Below the pieces are notes generated by a model. The model worked only from the letters and a program-made list of their open reading frames with translations. It had not been told where the DNA came from and made no database searches. Position numbers and translations under genes: made by a program. Shown piece after piece: positions 1-10,972 of a stretch of DNA of 64,000 nucleotides. This DNA is from Pyrrhosoma nymphula (taxonomy: Eukaryota > Arthropoda > Insecta > Odonata > Coenagrionidae). Numbering within the stretch: position 1 is the first letter of the stretch; each line of letters begins with the position of its first letter. The stretch is from assembly GCA_963573305.1 (NCBI GenBank), contig OY754327.1:181606386-181670385 (forward strand). The letters are read 5' to 3'.

Positions 1-684
1 AAAAAAGTATGTAGAAATATTCCGGAAGTCTCACCATGGTAACGACTACAATAGGTAGCCTTTCTTCGGTATCTACCTAACACAACATGCATTTGTCATC
101 ATAAGAGTTTCTACTTTAACGTTCACTCATGAGTCTGCCTAATTATTTCTTTCCTCGCATCCCACTCACTTGAAATCTGTTATAATGGTGATTCGATACC
201 CATTCATTCTATCTTCCGTTCTAATTGTACAAACCAAATATATATTTTACTCGCTATTTCTGCTTTTTTTGCCGATACAAATTTCACTTCCGTAACGTGG
301 AGTTGAAAACACTTATAACGACACCGAGGTTAGTGCATCCCAACGTTAGCATTCATTTCCCGTTTCAGTCCTCAATATACGCATTGGCTTGCCTTTTAAT
401 TTCTACATCTACACCACCATTTTTCAAACCATTCAACCAAGAGATGTTAATTAACACATATAGTCTGTTACATGATTCGGTTTTAATGATTATTTAATAC
501 GCTAATTAATAATGGTTATTTTGATTTTTTAACAATGGTTACTTCGATTTTGAACATGCTCGAAAGATTTATTTGTGGTATTCAGTTCACAGGCTAAAAA
601 TCCATTTCCATCATATCAGCCAACTCACAAAAAGAAATTTAGGTGCATTTAGAATAGCCATAGCATAATCATTGCTGAGAGTAA
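1..684. other. AT-rich flank, nothing recognised
   Basis: No splice-consistent coding sequence, RNA gene or element boundary was recognised here. The longest open frame (225-497, plus) is AT-rich, has no recognisable domain and is probably chance. Confidence 0.5.
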
Positions 685-1409
685 GGGCCGAATTTATAGT
701 CGTTACCCAGCAGTCCCACAGCCCCTAGCAGGCCCCTTCGTAAAAAAACGGTATTTATTGTCAAATTTCCACCCCCAGCAGCCCCCTTAGCCTATCCTAA
801 TTCTGGCAGGAGATGCATACTCCACCAGGGGCCCCCTTATCGAAAAAATAACACAACAGATATAAATAAACTGACTCTAATGAACGTGCATAGCCTTAAA
901 TTAATAATTTCGAAGATCTGGTGTTAATAAAACAACGGTAAGATTTTCTCTTAATCGATAAATATCTGGTGTGACACCAGGCTCATTCCAAGGATTTTCA
1001 TGTACACTCGCAGCATATTTTTCCCCACAATGTCTTCTTCTTGTGGCAGGAAACTGTGTCCTTTTTCTTACTTTCCACTATATATTTATGCTTCTACACC
1101 AGGTCACAAAATCTTCTTCTCCGCACCGTTGAAGCTATTTGCACGTCGAGCGGCCATCTTAACAGTTTTCATGCTGCGTCTGGCTCTTTATTTATCCGTA
1201 TCCATGTTGATCACGAGCATCACCACGGAAACATTTAAGCTGCGAATTCCATTTCCCGCCGTTTGTAGTCATTAGTTACCAGATCTAACCCCCAACCATC
1301 CCCTACCTAGCAGCTCCCTTAATTTTGTCTATAGGACGCACAATTCAAGGGGCCTGCTAGGTAGGGGATGGATAAGGGGACTGCTAGGTAACGACTATAA
1401 ATACGTCCC
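685..1409 (-). mobile_element. PIF/Harbinger-like DNA element with terminal inverted repeats
   Basis: The left end (685-716) starts GGGCCGAATTTATAGTCG. The right end (1376-1409), read on the other strand, starts GGGACGTATTTATAGTCG, so the termini match over about 32 bp with few differences. Both ends abut TAA (682-684 and 1410-1412), which fits the 3-bp TWA duplication of PIF/Harbinger elements. Further copies of the cctagcagtcccc motif lie inside the ends. The interior holds a broken Myb/SANT-like domain on the minus strand, the DNA-binding partner typical of Harbinger elements. No transposase is recognisable, so the copy is probably non-autonomous and old. Confidence 0.75.
880..1158 (-). 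pseudogene. Degenerate Myb/SANT-like DNA-binding domain inside the Harbinger element
   Basis: Read from the ATG at 1158 on the minus strand, the peptide begins MAARRANSFNGAEKKIL. It then hits stops and a frame change and resumes as KHKYIVESKKKDTVSCHKKK in another frame. This order (R-x-N-F-x-x-E-E-K-x-x-L, then KYK-IVE-KK-D, then KKK-x-x-W) is the usual start of Myb/SANT-like domains of Harbinger elements and zeste/MSANTD-type proteins. Frameshift and stops show it is not functional. The assignment is by recalled family pattern, without an alignment. Confidence 0.6.
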
Positions 1410-1993
1410 TAAGTCTTAGTTAAAGGTAAATAGAGTCGTATATTACCTAGACGTTATTACTGCATGCACATGGAATTTGACATGTGTTAATCCTGATGCG
1501 GAATTAAGAGTCTCTGCCAGGACCCTTAATTTAGGGTTAGAGCATGCATTATGAGAGGATAGTAATGTTATTTCTTATAAATTCCAATTGAAGTGCGTTC
1601 ATTTGGCTTCACTTTCCTAGAAAGAGCTCGATTCTTACAGTTTATCACGTTCAAACTTGGGCGAGGCAAATGTCGGGACTCCAATGAAGATTTTTCATCG
1701 CGTGATATCAAAGGGATTAATGTCCCCACGCCTCAGTCGATCATCGATATCGCGTTGACAAATTGTTTCGTGCGACGTCGATGAGGGAAATTGGCAGTTC
1801 TGTAATGATTTTCCACCGGGAGGTAATTCTAGGAGTGGCAACTCTTAAAAAAAAAAAAAAACAATTTAATTGATGTTTCCACGGCGATTCACTTCTTCCA
1901 AGCACTGTTGGCGACAGGAAAATTGTGGGTTTGTGAGAACCAATGGATTGGAAGACTGGACTCATTTATGTGGTGGTGTACATTGTGAATGTT
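1410..1993. other. Unannotated spacer between two mobile elements
   Basis: AT-rich sequence with a run of A at about 1848-1861. No gene or repeat boundary was recognised. Short open frames on both strands (1593-1784 plus, 1741-1965 minus) have no recognisable domain. Confidence 0.45.
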
Positions 1994-2345
1994 TACATCT
2001 ACTTACGTCGCTGCGAGTCGTCGCAATGCCATGCGGCGGTGAATGTTAGCACACTGGCAATAAAATGGGAGGGAAAAGGAATTTGAAGAGGAAAAGGACG
2101 AGAGTGAATTGAATGTTAACGGAATGTTTTAGTGACTCGCTTCTTTTGATTGTAGTCGTTAGCAGTGCGAGAGAAAAAAAGGATTTTTGTACCTATCAGT
2201 TCGGCAGAGTATCACTCCTATCTTGTCACTTCTATCAGTTCTAGAGATATAGCGCGGGGTTAGAATAATAGTCTCCGTGTCATCCTGAAACTAGCCTGAT
2301 CTGAAATTTTCAAGTAATTTTAGCCTATAGTTCGTCCAAGATAAT
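1994..2345 (-). mobile_element. 5'-truncated LINE 3' end, copy 1
   Basis: On the minus strand this runs from a decayed reverse-transcriptase C-terminus (about 2345-2160) into a 3' UTR. The UTR contains the GC-rich hairpin-like segment around 2010-2035 and ends in the TAGATGTA tail near 1994. It aligns by eye with 2400-2735 next door (shared accttatccgttcggc-type and ctccgtgtc blocks). Coding capacity is destroyed. Confidence 0.55.
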
Positions 2346-2398
2346 AGCGCAGTTGACAATTAGAAATGTAGCCAATCAGTAAACACGTCCAATGCTGT

Positions 2399-2870
2399 TC
2401 ATCTACATCTACATACTACCCCGCAAGCCGCCTCAATAGGCGTGTGGCGGGGGGTGTTAGGACACGCTTAAAAATGAAACGCTCTAATGAAATTACGCCT
2501 AGAATTTATTGAAGTCCCTTATTGTTCGGGGGAAAAACGAATTCCTATACCTATCCGTTCGGCAAAATATCTCTCTTAATTTATCGTTTCTGTCGGACCT
2601 GGAAATATAGTGAGGTTCTAATATGATGTTCTCCGTGTCGCTCTTAAAGATATCTATTCTTAATTGCTCAAGTAATCTAAGCCTAGCGCGCAGCCTCCGA
2701 GTCTCTAGCGGCTCCCAGCCTAATTCGTTTAACATCTGTGTATACGCTGTCTTTACGCCCGTAGCAGTTTTTGACGAATCGCGCAGCTTTCCTTTGTATT
2801 TTATTAATACTGTTGGGATAGGGAATCATGTGACCAAAGAATCCATGATGGTGGCCTTTTTTTAAACCAT
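2399..2870 (-). mobile_element. 5'-truncated CR1/jockey-like LINE, C-terminus plus 3' UTR, copy 2
   Basis: Minus-strand frames at 2883-2683 and 2735-2499 give KIQRKAARFVKNCYGRKDSV and then LGWEPLETRRLRARL, RSDRNDK, CRTDRYRNSFFPRTIRDFN. This is the conserved C-terminal block of CR1/jockey-group LINE ORF2 proteins. One frameshift separates the two parts. The 3' UTR holds a pseudo-palindromic segment (cccgcaagccgcctcaataggcgtgtggcgggg, plus-strand 2420-2453) and the element ends in a repeated TAGATG tail at 2399-2412. It is the best preserved of three neighbouring copies. Confidence 0.8.
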
Positions 2871-2884
2871 ACGAATGTGACAAA

Positions 2885-3237
2885 ACTGTTTACTTTTCAT
2901 TTCTGTCTAAGCCAAATCAGTATATTTCAACTGCGCTACTATCTTGGATGGACTTTAGCGTAGTATAGCCTTCAATTATTTAGCGGCTTGCAACCTAGTC
3001 CTTTCTTCAGCTGTTACACTCCGTTCACCCGTAATAGTTTTTGACAAAGGTAGTTGCTTTCCTTTTAAGTAGTGCTTGTTTCGCGTACTAAGTCTTTCAG
3101 TTCTGGGTCCTAAATGCGCTCAGTGCACTCAAGATGTGGTCAAACTAGTGCGAAGTAAAATCTTCCTTTCACTTTGTTATCCGAGGACCTTCCTACTATT
3201 TGCTGTATAAAGCCTAACCTTTTGAGTACAGCACCAC
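2885..3237 (-). mobile_element. Older LINE ORF2 fragment, copy 3
   Basis: The minus-strand translation from 3235 down gives VLKRLGFIQQIVGRSSDNKV, then FALVRPHLECTE, DPELKDLVRE and a decayed equivalent of the KAARFV / LGWEPLE block. These are the reverse-transcriptase thumb/connection motifs that precede the C-terminus of copy 2. Stops interrupt it, so it is older than copy 2, which lies directly downstream in the same orientation. Confidence 0.6.
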
Positions 3238-3905
3238 AAATAATAATAATAATAAAAAATTTATTCCTCAGTAACAAATAATTACATCAGCAATGACAGA
3301 TCAAATTAGTCGGGAACATAGGTACCCCTTAGGAAAATGATCGCTGTGGGGTTACCGACTCGATCGTCCTTTGAACAAAAACATGATAACTGTGTGCTTT
3401 CACAAGACAAACAATTAATCACTCTCTTTCCAAATGGTCTCGCTACATACTATTACAAATATGTTTTAAAATAACCAAAATATTACATTTTGCCAAACAA
3501 TTAAATGAAGTTGATCTTTCAGTTAACAGATTGACAAATGACTAAATTTTAAATTTAGCCAAACAATAAATGAAATTGATCCTTCAGTTAACAAACTGAT
3601 AAATGTAAACATAAAAAGTATTAGTTTCATATTTATATTCTCACACTTTTTTCAAAAATAAATAAGATACATCCTCAGTATCAAACAACCATTTCTTCAG
3701 ACTTCTACAATATTTACCTTCGCTTCTTATGTTTACAATATATTTTGGTTATTCACAATAAACTTTGGGCCCCAAGAAAATATAGCTCTGTCGAAAAATT
3801 TCAGTTCTAGGTCTTGGTATGAGAACATTTAGATGACTGCGCAGCTCATGAACTCGTGGTACCTTCATTTCGCCGCAACGATTGTAGTAAATCCTAAGTA
3901 CATTG
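3238..3905 (-). mobile_element. Second LINE family, ORF2 C-terminus with (ATT)n tail
   Basis: A 40-codon minus-strand stretch from about 3898 reads MKVPRVHELRSHLNVLIPRP and ends IFLGPKVY, then a stop. That is the layout of a non-LTR ORF2 C-terminal tail. Below it lies an AT-rich 3' UTR ending in an (ATT)n tail (plus-strand AAT run, 3238-3252). Inside the UTR a segment of about 48 bp is tandemly duplicated (3493-3540 and 3557-3603, sharing gatc-ttcagttaaca). The unit abuts copy 3 of the other LINE. Confidence 0.55.
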
Positions 3906-5060
3906 TACACAAACTAATTCCTTAGAAAAAATTAAATTTTTTTAAAAGAGGGAAGCTATGCGTGGTATTTGGTGTCCGCATCATAACCCTTATAATTTTT
4001 GTTTGGGCTACCAACAATGCCCTATGTGTGTGCCCTAATCCTTCATCTGCATAATAATCCAAAATAAAGAATTGACAGTAGCCTTTCTTCCCTCATGGTG
4101 GGGATAGTCCTTCTCCCCAGCTGAGTTAGCACACTCTGTTTGCTTTTTTTTGTTGAAAATAATTTTTGATGAAACGTGTTGGCTTCCCTTTGCAAGGTGT
4201 TTTTCCTTAAATGGTGCCATGTAACAAATTATTTACCAATAGCCCTGGCGTTCAAAATTTTTCGAGCTTTTGACTCAAATTGATTGTATCTGAAAATTAA
4301 TTTATTGCACTTCGAATGAATATCACATCGGGTTCCGGGTAAATATTAACGCTTTCAACTGTCGCGAATACCATAAAAAATTAAATTTTCCAACCATTTA
4401 GCGAGAGCGGATTTTTTTGTAACTGTTATGGATTTCTGTTGCTATAGGTTACTTAAAATTAATTTCCTACTCTTCCACATTACTTTATAATAAACCACTA
4501 TCGCGTTTCAATTTACATTATTCTTCTCGGTGAAGTTAGAATAAGAGAGTATTGAGCTCTTTTTATGCTAAACGAAGAGTTAGAGAAAATGAGCAATTTT
4601 TGAGAGGAATAGTGGAAGGAATCAAGGTATTAAAATATCCATTAAAACCTACATCTCAGTTAATCGGGAGCGGAATTGAACTGGACTCAACCAGTGAAAT
4701 AATTATCCATCGACGAGGGAAACTGTCGCAAAGTGTAGATGTCAGTATATTCGGGCTCTAAAGAGATTTTATCCAAGGAAGCCCGCTGTTCATCAACTGT
4801 TTCGGATCAGAATAGAACTGGAATCGTGTGAAATTCCCAATCCCTGGAAGTGAACTCGGGGACTCCTGCGTTGAAAGCCAATACATTACGAAGTAGCTAA
4901 AACTAAGGGCTGAGGGCTGACGGATTCCTGAGGTCGAATGGGAAAACCCCGGAGGTTTAAAAAAATACAAGTGCTTCAACCACTTTTTGTTAGTCGAGGA
5001 AGGAGAACGAAAGGCTTTTGGAGGTGCGCAATAAGTGTGGGGTGCATATCGGGAAAATTT
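3906..5060. other. Spacer, no gene recognised
   Basis: AT-rich DNA. A 69-codon plus frame (4552-4761) and a 146-codon minus frame (4758-5198) have no domain I recognise and no splice context. The right-hand part may be 3' flank of the LINE relic that follows. Confidence 0.4.
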
Positions 5061-5082
5061 GGACGATGGAGAGCGTAGATTT

Positions 5083-5800
5083 GAATGAATGAATGAATGT
5101 TTATCATTCTCTAGGTTTCCCAATAAGAGGAATACAAAAATTACATAAATAGTTCTGCTTTCGCAAAAAGAAAACAAAGTTGGCAAACAAGTCATCAATT
5201 TACAAAAGGCGTTGGCATCAACAAATATATGACACTTAAGGCAAAAGAAAATGGTTATTTACAGTGAGAGAAAGAGAAAAAAAATCAATATAAAAGAACC
5301 AATATGTAGGTAAAAAAATACTATAAAATGAGATACAAAAACTAGAGGATAAAAACAGAAAAAGTAGGTTGAATTTAAACTCTTGCAGTCAAACAAAGTC
5401 AGGACTCAGACATTTTAATTGCTCACTATAATTATAGTTAAAAAGTTTCTCCTTAAAAATTGACAGAGAGGCCAATTTTTATGGACCACGGCAGTGTCCA
5501 AGCAACAGCAGCCAAAGCCAGAGATAAGAAAGATTGAAGGAAAGTATTTGTCCGATGTATAGGGCGCATGAGGTAAGAGGGGTTAGTCCTAGAGGGTCTA
5601 AAATAGATACTGATCTGGGTTTAAACATGGGATATAAGTAGGCTGGGTTTTTATTGTAAAAAAAAAAACGGTAAAGAGAAAAGAAATTTGGGAAATACGG
5701 TTGGGGGAAGTGAGGGCTATGGGTTTCGAAACTAATTTTTATATATATATATCGACATTTTTGTTTCATCGGCATCTCATTTAAGCCATTAATTTACTTC
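5083..5800 (-). mobile_element. Degenerate LINE 3' fragment with (CATT)n tail
   Basis: On the minus strand the phrase ASLSIFKEKLFNYNYSEQLK (about 5480-5410) resembles the last helix of LINE ORF2 proteins (consensus style: IRxxxSLxxFKxxLKxYL). It is followed by a T-rich 3' UTR and a CATTCATTCATTCA tail (plus-strand 5083-5098). Many stops occur upstream. The 5' limit near 5800 is a guess. Confidence 0.4.
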
Positions 5801-7200
5801 GTGTGGCAACTTTGTTTCATAGTTTAATAAAAATGGTTTTTTTCCTCAAGATGCTTGGTTAAAGAAAAAGTCTTCTAAGGGCCTTAACCGATTTTGTCTC
5901 TACTTTTTTGTTTTCCTGCAGATTATCTTCTCCTCAATCAGCATGTCAATTTTTCCGCGCTTTAACAAGTAAGCGCAAGCAAGCCTTGTTTTCAAACTAA
6001 CAGTGCCTTTCCAGAAACAAAAAAAACGGGAATGGTGGGAGTTATTGCCTTAAAAGTCTTCCTACTTGTTTGTGCACGAAAGTGTTCTTGGTATCGCTGC
6101 TGGCGAGTCATCACTTCTTCGATGGAACTCATCTCTGGAAACTTCTCACCTGGTGGGGGGATTTAGCAGTTGCCCCGGGGGAATGATTGGGAAATAACTT
6201 CCCAGTTTCGGTCCGTAGAAGCCATTCCCCTGGGGGCCATTTGTTGAACTATGGGATCCCTCTTGCATCCGCAAAAGCCGTTACGAGACAATATTACTTT
6301 TGGGGCTCTGAAAACTCCAACCTACAATAACACCATTAATAACCAACAGGTTTCACCAAAAAATTGTTGTAGAACAGGAATCACAAATAATCTGGCCAGT
6401 GAATCGTTTATTTTATGCACTTTTTGTTTTTTTTATTTTTATCATCATACTACGTATCAATCCCACGATAACTTTTTCAAATGTCCTCATTTAAAATTTG
6501 TGCTATTTGCTTGGCACCTCCCATACGCCTGATTCTGCGTTTGAAAGTTGTCAAGATATTGGTTTGAAAATGTTTGTTGGTGAGACGATCATCTGCTCCA
6601 AGTTTTCATGTTTAGTCCCCGGTGATGTTGGATTTTCAATGGTGGGCTAAAACCTTTTTCAGGAAGCTCAAGTGAAGCCGTTCGTTGGAGGAGCATTGTC
6701 ATTTTTGTTAGTTATCGAACTGCAGGTTTTGATTGAAGCGATTGGTTTTGTAGGCTATCTTCAGTCCTAATACACTCTCCACTATTCATCAACCCAGCGT
6801 ATACATTCGTTACTTGCTCAGAGGAAGAATTCAACAGAGATTGTTTCCCATCGACTATTGTATGTTGAAGCCCACTGTCTTTCTGATTCACCGTGCTTCA
6901 CTGACAGTGGATTCACGGGTCTTCCCTACAGGGCACCACCCCTCCCCTCGGTATGCAAGCGTTAGCCTATGACCGAGGGTACGGGCTGCAGGAATAGGAA
7001 GGAAAAAAAGGGAAAGGGGAAGAAGGGTACAGGGAAGGGCAGCTTCCGACCCCAGAGCCATGTATTAGGCCAAGGGGCATAGAACGGAACGCGAAACAAG
7101 CATTTGCAAGCACTAGCGTTGGCTACGATGGATTCTATGAAAAGAGAAAACATCCGAGTGGCAACCCATCGTCCAGCCGGGTCCGCTAGATGAGTGTTTC
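5801..7200. other. Spacer with an imperfect hairpin
   Basis: No gene recognised. A near-inverted pair of GC-rich blocks lies at about 6172-6187 and 6225-6240 (GGGGGAATG against CATTCCCC). A 93-codon plus frame (6251-6532) has no known domain. 6900-7200 is more GC-rich, with a purine tract around 6990-7035. Confidence 0.4.
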
Positions 7201-7202
7201 AC

Positions 7203-7440
7203 TAACATCTACATCTACAAAATACCCTGCAAGCCACCTCAGGGGTGTGTGGCAGGGGGTGAGTAATCACCAACAATGAGACGATTGAATATTGACTTCA
7301 GTTTAATTATTTTTAATACCCATCCATAAGTCTGCTTTTAATTATTAGCTAAAAAAAATCATGCGGTACAATCTGTCCTCTGCTGACTTAAGAATTACAG
7401 GATAGACAAAAAAAGGCGTGATAGGTCCTTAGTGTCAAAT
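7203..7440 (-). mobile_element. LINE 3' UTR fragment of the TAGATG-tail family
   Basis: Starts with acatctacatctaca and continues ccctgcaagccacctc..gtgtgtggcaggggg. This is the same 3' terminal hairpin and tail seen at 2399-2453, so the minus-strand 3' end lies at 7203. No coding part is recognisable; the 5' limit is uncertain. Confidence 0.6.
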
Positions 7441-10150
7441 GACGATTAAATACTCAGCGAGTGCGTGGGCCATCTTGTTCCTTCATTTTTTTCTGACTAC
7501 TAGAGCTCAACGCTTCAGTCCTGTGCGTAAATCAATATTTCGGCCTGCACGTTTTCTTTGTAAGTCGAACCCGTTTCACGCACATTCATGTCTTCCAGCT
7601 ATATTTATACGAAGAAGAAACTTTTACAAGCCACGAAATAGAATTTATCGCCAATCCACCCATGAGCTTCCTGGTCTGTAAATTTAAGTGTCTCTCTCCA
7701 ATCTCCTTCAAAATTTACAGCGTACGTTGACTAACGGATTTCTAGTGGAAGTCTAATTTCCGAGGGAACAATATTTTCTTCAAACATCGTTAATCATTAC
7801 TGTGCTAATTATTGTGTTATTAGTGGTACCTAGAATGAAATAACGTATCTGAAGATATTAAGTAACCTGATGAAGTATCTACCCACAGTATCTGAGCTTG
7901 GGAGTGCTTTATTTCGCTTCTATATGGAAAATCGAAAAACGACCGTACAAACTTAATTATTCGGAGCCATGAAATTGATTGTCAGCGTACTTGCGCATTT
8001 AGTTTATCCACGAGCACCATGGAACGCCCTTTTCTTTATCATTTCATTTTTAAGGACAATTTCTTGAGTATTGGTCAGTATTTTATAAACCAATACTCCA
8101 GCAATTATCCTTAAAAATATATTATTGAGGATGAGAAAAAAGAAGAGATTTTTATTTCTACAGTTGCCAGTTTCGACATGACGATGTTGGTACATATTTA
8201 ATATCCTTCTCCTTTTTTCCTCACTTCGTGGATATTTTCATTTTACCTTTCATTACTTGTTGGTTGAGGGGAACCTCGACGAGGAAATCTGTATTTATTT
8301 CTAAAACCAAATTTCGTGTGAGAAAAACGTGTAATTTGTGCTTCTCGCGGTGAGTTCCTCATGAAGATCGCTTTCACGCATAATGTGTGGGATAGCCATG
8401 TGTAGTGGAGCTACTAAGGAGCATTCTATACGGACCAATACCTTACAAATGACGCCATATAACTTAGCGTATTGGAACCAGATTCTTCGGCTATCATATT
8501 GATAGTTAGGAAATATTCTTCAGAACTTTTTCTCTACCTTCCTTTAGTGTTCAGTATCGGTGTTTAACCACTCAAATATTATGTTAATTAAATGGGCTTA
8601 GAAGGGTTTGGCTGATTTCGCTGTAGGTGTCATTTAGATTTTGATTTTTTGGTCGGGATGTTAGTTTCATGAAGATAAAAATAACTAATCTGCAAACCGT
8701 TTTCATCCGGTGCTATCCAAAGTAGAAAACATTATTGCATCTGAATCGATAATATTCAGGGCGAGGAAAGTGATCCTTTATTTTGAATCTTTGCTCTAGC
8801 TTGTTATAATTTGTTTTTCATACGGTTAACCTTTTACATGTTTTGTTTATAGTGAATTATATGTTAAATATATAAAATTTTATCTTTGTTGGGGATGATA
8901 ATGATAGGGCACACGAATATACAGTGGGAGGCATATTATACCCCAGAAACAGCTAGGTTCATTACAATAGATAGCAATGTCGAGCAGAGATTTTGGTTTC
9001 AGGTGAAGCGAACTTCACTTGAGAACGTCCGTGGGGATACTGGTCTCTGGCATACGGATAACAAACATCCCATGAGCTTCAGCAACGGACGACAGCTAGT
9101 CCATGCAATTGAATTTAACAGAAAACAAATCGATTGAATGGAAATAGGTGCCAACTCAACAAAATGAAACTTAACCTTTTCATGCATTGTTTTAAGATAA
9201 GTTATGACGGCAACTTCAATAACGCAATCGAAAACTAGGCTCGAGGTAGGGCTGGCCAAAAAAGCGAATACAACGTTGAACTGCAAAATTTTGTTGCGAG
9301 TTTTATGAGCCATATGAAATTTTAATTCACTTGATTGGGCTTTCAATTCTGTAAGAAAAACATATTGACGAGAAAAACCAATCAGCGCAGTTCCAGGTTC
9401 GAGACTCAACCTCTTCAGTGAGAATTTTTTCCATTCATAACCACCTATTATTTTTGTCACTACTGACACCTACTCACTTTTTTATTGTGAAATATTTATG
9501 GTATTTTATCTTATCGGAACTTTTCGGAAAATAAACGCGATTGTTGAAGCTTATGATTTGGACCATTGTTGACTACTGTCATTGTAATTGAATGGCGAGA
9601 GCATGCCAAAGCGAAGGAGGAAGTGAATAATATATTTTCCATCTAGGGTTATGCCCCGTTTACATTACTAGGGTTGAATGAGCGAAAGCAGATTAAATGA
9701 ACTGGAAAATATGTCTTATCTGTCATATGGAAATGTTATTAATGAAGAAAGCTTGTAAAAGAATCAATTTTTTTCCTAGAAAGGCAGTAAAATGAAAGTA
9801 CCAATCCAACTTTGTTTTCGAGTTGTAGCAAATCACTGAACTAAAGCTGAAATCCATTAGTTCAGTGGAAATGGTGCTGCAGTTGGTTCGTTTTAGAGGC
9901 TGGCCATTAGGTCTCTATTATATATACCTCTGCTCCTTTGACTGTGGTTATCTTTGATAAATGTATTCGTCTGATAACCGCCATTTTCAGTGACAGACCT
10001 CTACTTTTCAATATCTCAAGCTAATCATTTGAGCAAATAGTACTTTGAAAAAGATGTACCCACCTATATGGAAAGGGATTTGTCATCTGCCTTGAGTAAC
10101 ACAGTCACAAATGAATCCCCGTGAGATAGTGGAGGTAGGTGTTGTTGCGG
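7441..10150. other. Long AT-rich flank, nothing recognised
   Basis: Several open frames of 60-156 codons exist (for example 8999-9469 minus). None shows a family motif or matching splice sites. I see no element ends here. Confidence 0.4.
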
Positions 10151-10860
10151 GCCGTATCCGCTCCTTATAGGTATAGCGAAACTTGGTGGCACTCGCTTGT
10201 TAAGAGTATGACGCAAGGGAGAGGAAAGCATACAAGTGATGTGGGATAAAGTGGCCGAGTCTTCCTCCAGATGTCACTCCGGGAGTCTTTCGATACCTTT
10301 GCCCGCTCATCAACGCTTTAATTATCCTCAGTGAACTCTGCTGGTGAGTGCCACCAAGTTTCGCTCTTCCTATACTCCTGCTTTCCGAGGCGGGGGACAG
10401 CACGCAACGGGCGTGAAGCCCGCCGAGCAAAAAGGGCGCGAGACGACAAAAGCAGAGGAGAAAGACGAGACATCCGTCGGAGGGGGGGTGGGGGAGGGGG
10501 CGTCAAGGAGGCAAGTCGGGGGAGGGGCGATGTGGGAAGAAAGGAGGGAAGAGGTGGCAGGGAGGGAATCAAAAGCCGTGAGGAGCCCGCGTTCGCCCAC
10601 CTTTGCATCCCCCTTCCTTGAAACGATTGCACGGGAGCATCGCAGAGGATCGTGAGTTCAGGAGCCACTAAAATATCACGTAAGCGGCCATAGGTCACAC
10701 ACTCCTAAACCCCCAGTGCACATACGATTTTCTCTCACTCATATGCAACACACACGGCCACGCTAACCACTTTAAATTCAATTAACTGTTTGTGACCGAC
10801 ACCAGCAATACATTCCATGCGATAGGAGAAGCGATATATGATATACTTTCCACGTCATCA
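10150..10860 (+). promoter_or_regulatory. CpG- and G-rich block, candidate promoter of the RAI1/TCF20-like gene
   Basis: Base composition changes sharply from the AT-rich surroundings. The stretch contains many CpG dinucleotides and a purine-rich G tract (about 10480-10560) with several runs of four or more G, able to form a G-quadruplex. A perfect 20-bp inverted repeat (AGCGAAACTTGGTGGCACTC at 10175-10194, reversed at 10346-10365) flanks a 151-bp interior. The block is followed by a candidate exon with a strong donor at 10973. No TATA box or initiator can be fixed. Open frames on both strands here reflect composition and are not called as genes. The promoter role is inferred. Confidence 0.35.
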
Positions 10861-10972
10861 ACATGGCGTCGGTCGAGAAATACGTTTTCGGCGCGGATTT
10901 CAAATCGAAATTTCAAACGGCTGTAGGAGCGTAATTATTTGGTTTTCGAGGGACTCGAAGTTTTAAAACTCG
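10861..10972 (+). other. Candidate 5' untranslated exon
   Basis: This CpG-rich segment ends at a strong donor (ACTCG|GTAAGTGA, donor at 10973). It contains one short frame from ATG 10863 (MASVEKYVFGADF..., 23 codons) that stops before the donor. The frame needed to join the 22313 exon has an in-frame TAG at 10924 and no later ATG. If spliced to 22313 it is therefore 5' UTR, possibly with a small upstream ORF, and the true start codon is in an unseen exon. Supported by composition and splice site only. Confidence 0.3.

Noticed and set aside
8999..9469. 156-codon minus-strand frame
   Set aside because: No recognisable domain, overlapping plus-strand frame of similar quality, no splice sites or repeat context that would support it.
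10331..10698. Overlapping 76-126 codon frames on both strands in the GC-rich block
   Set aside because: They follow from low stop-codon density in GC-rich DNA. The peptides are Arg/Gly or Pro/Ser runs without domains, and no splice pattern supports one strand.
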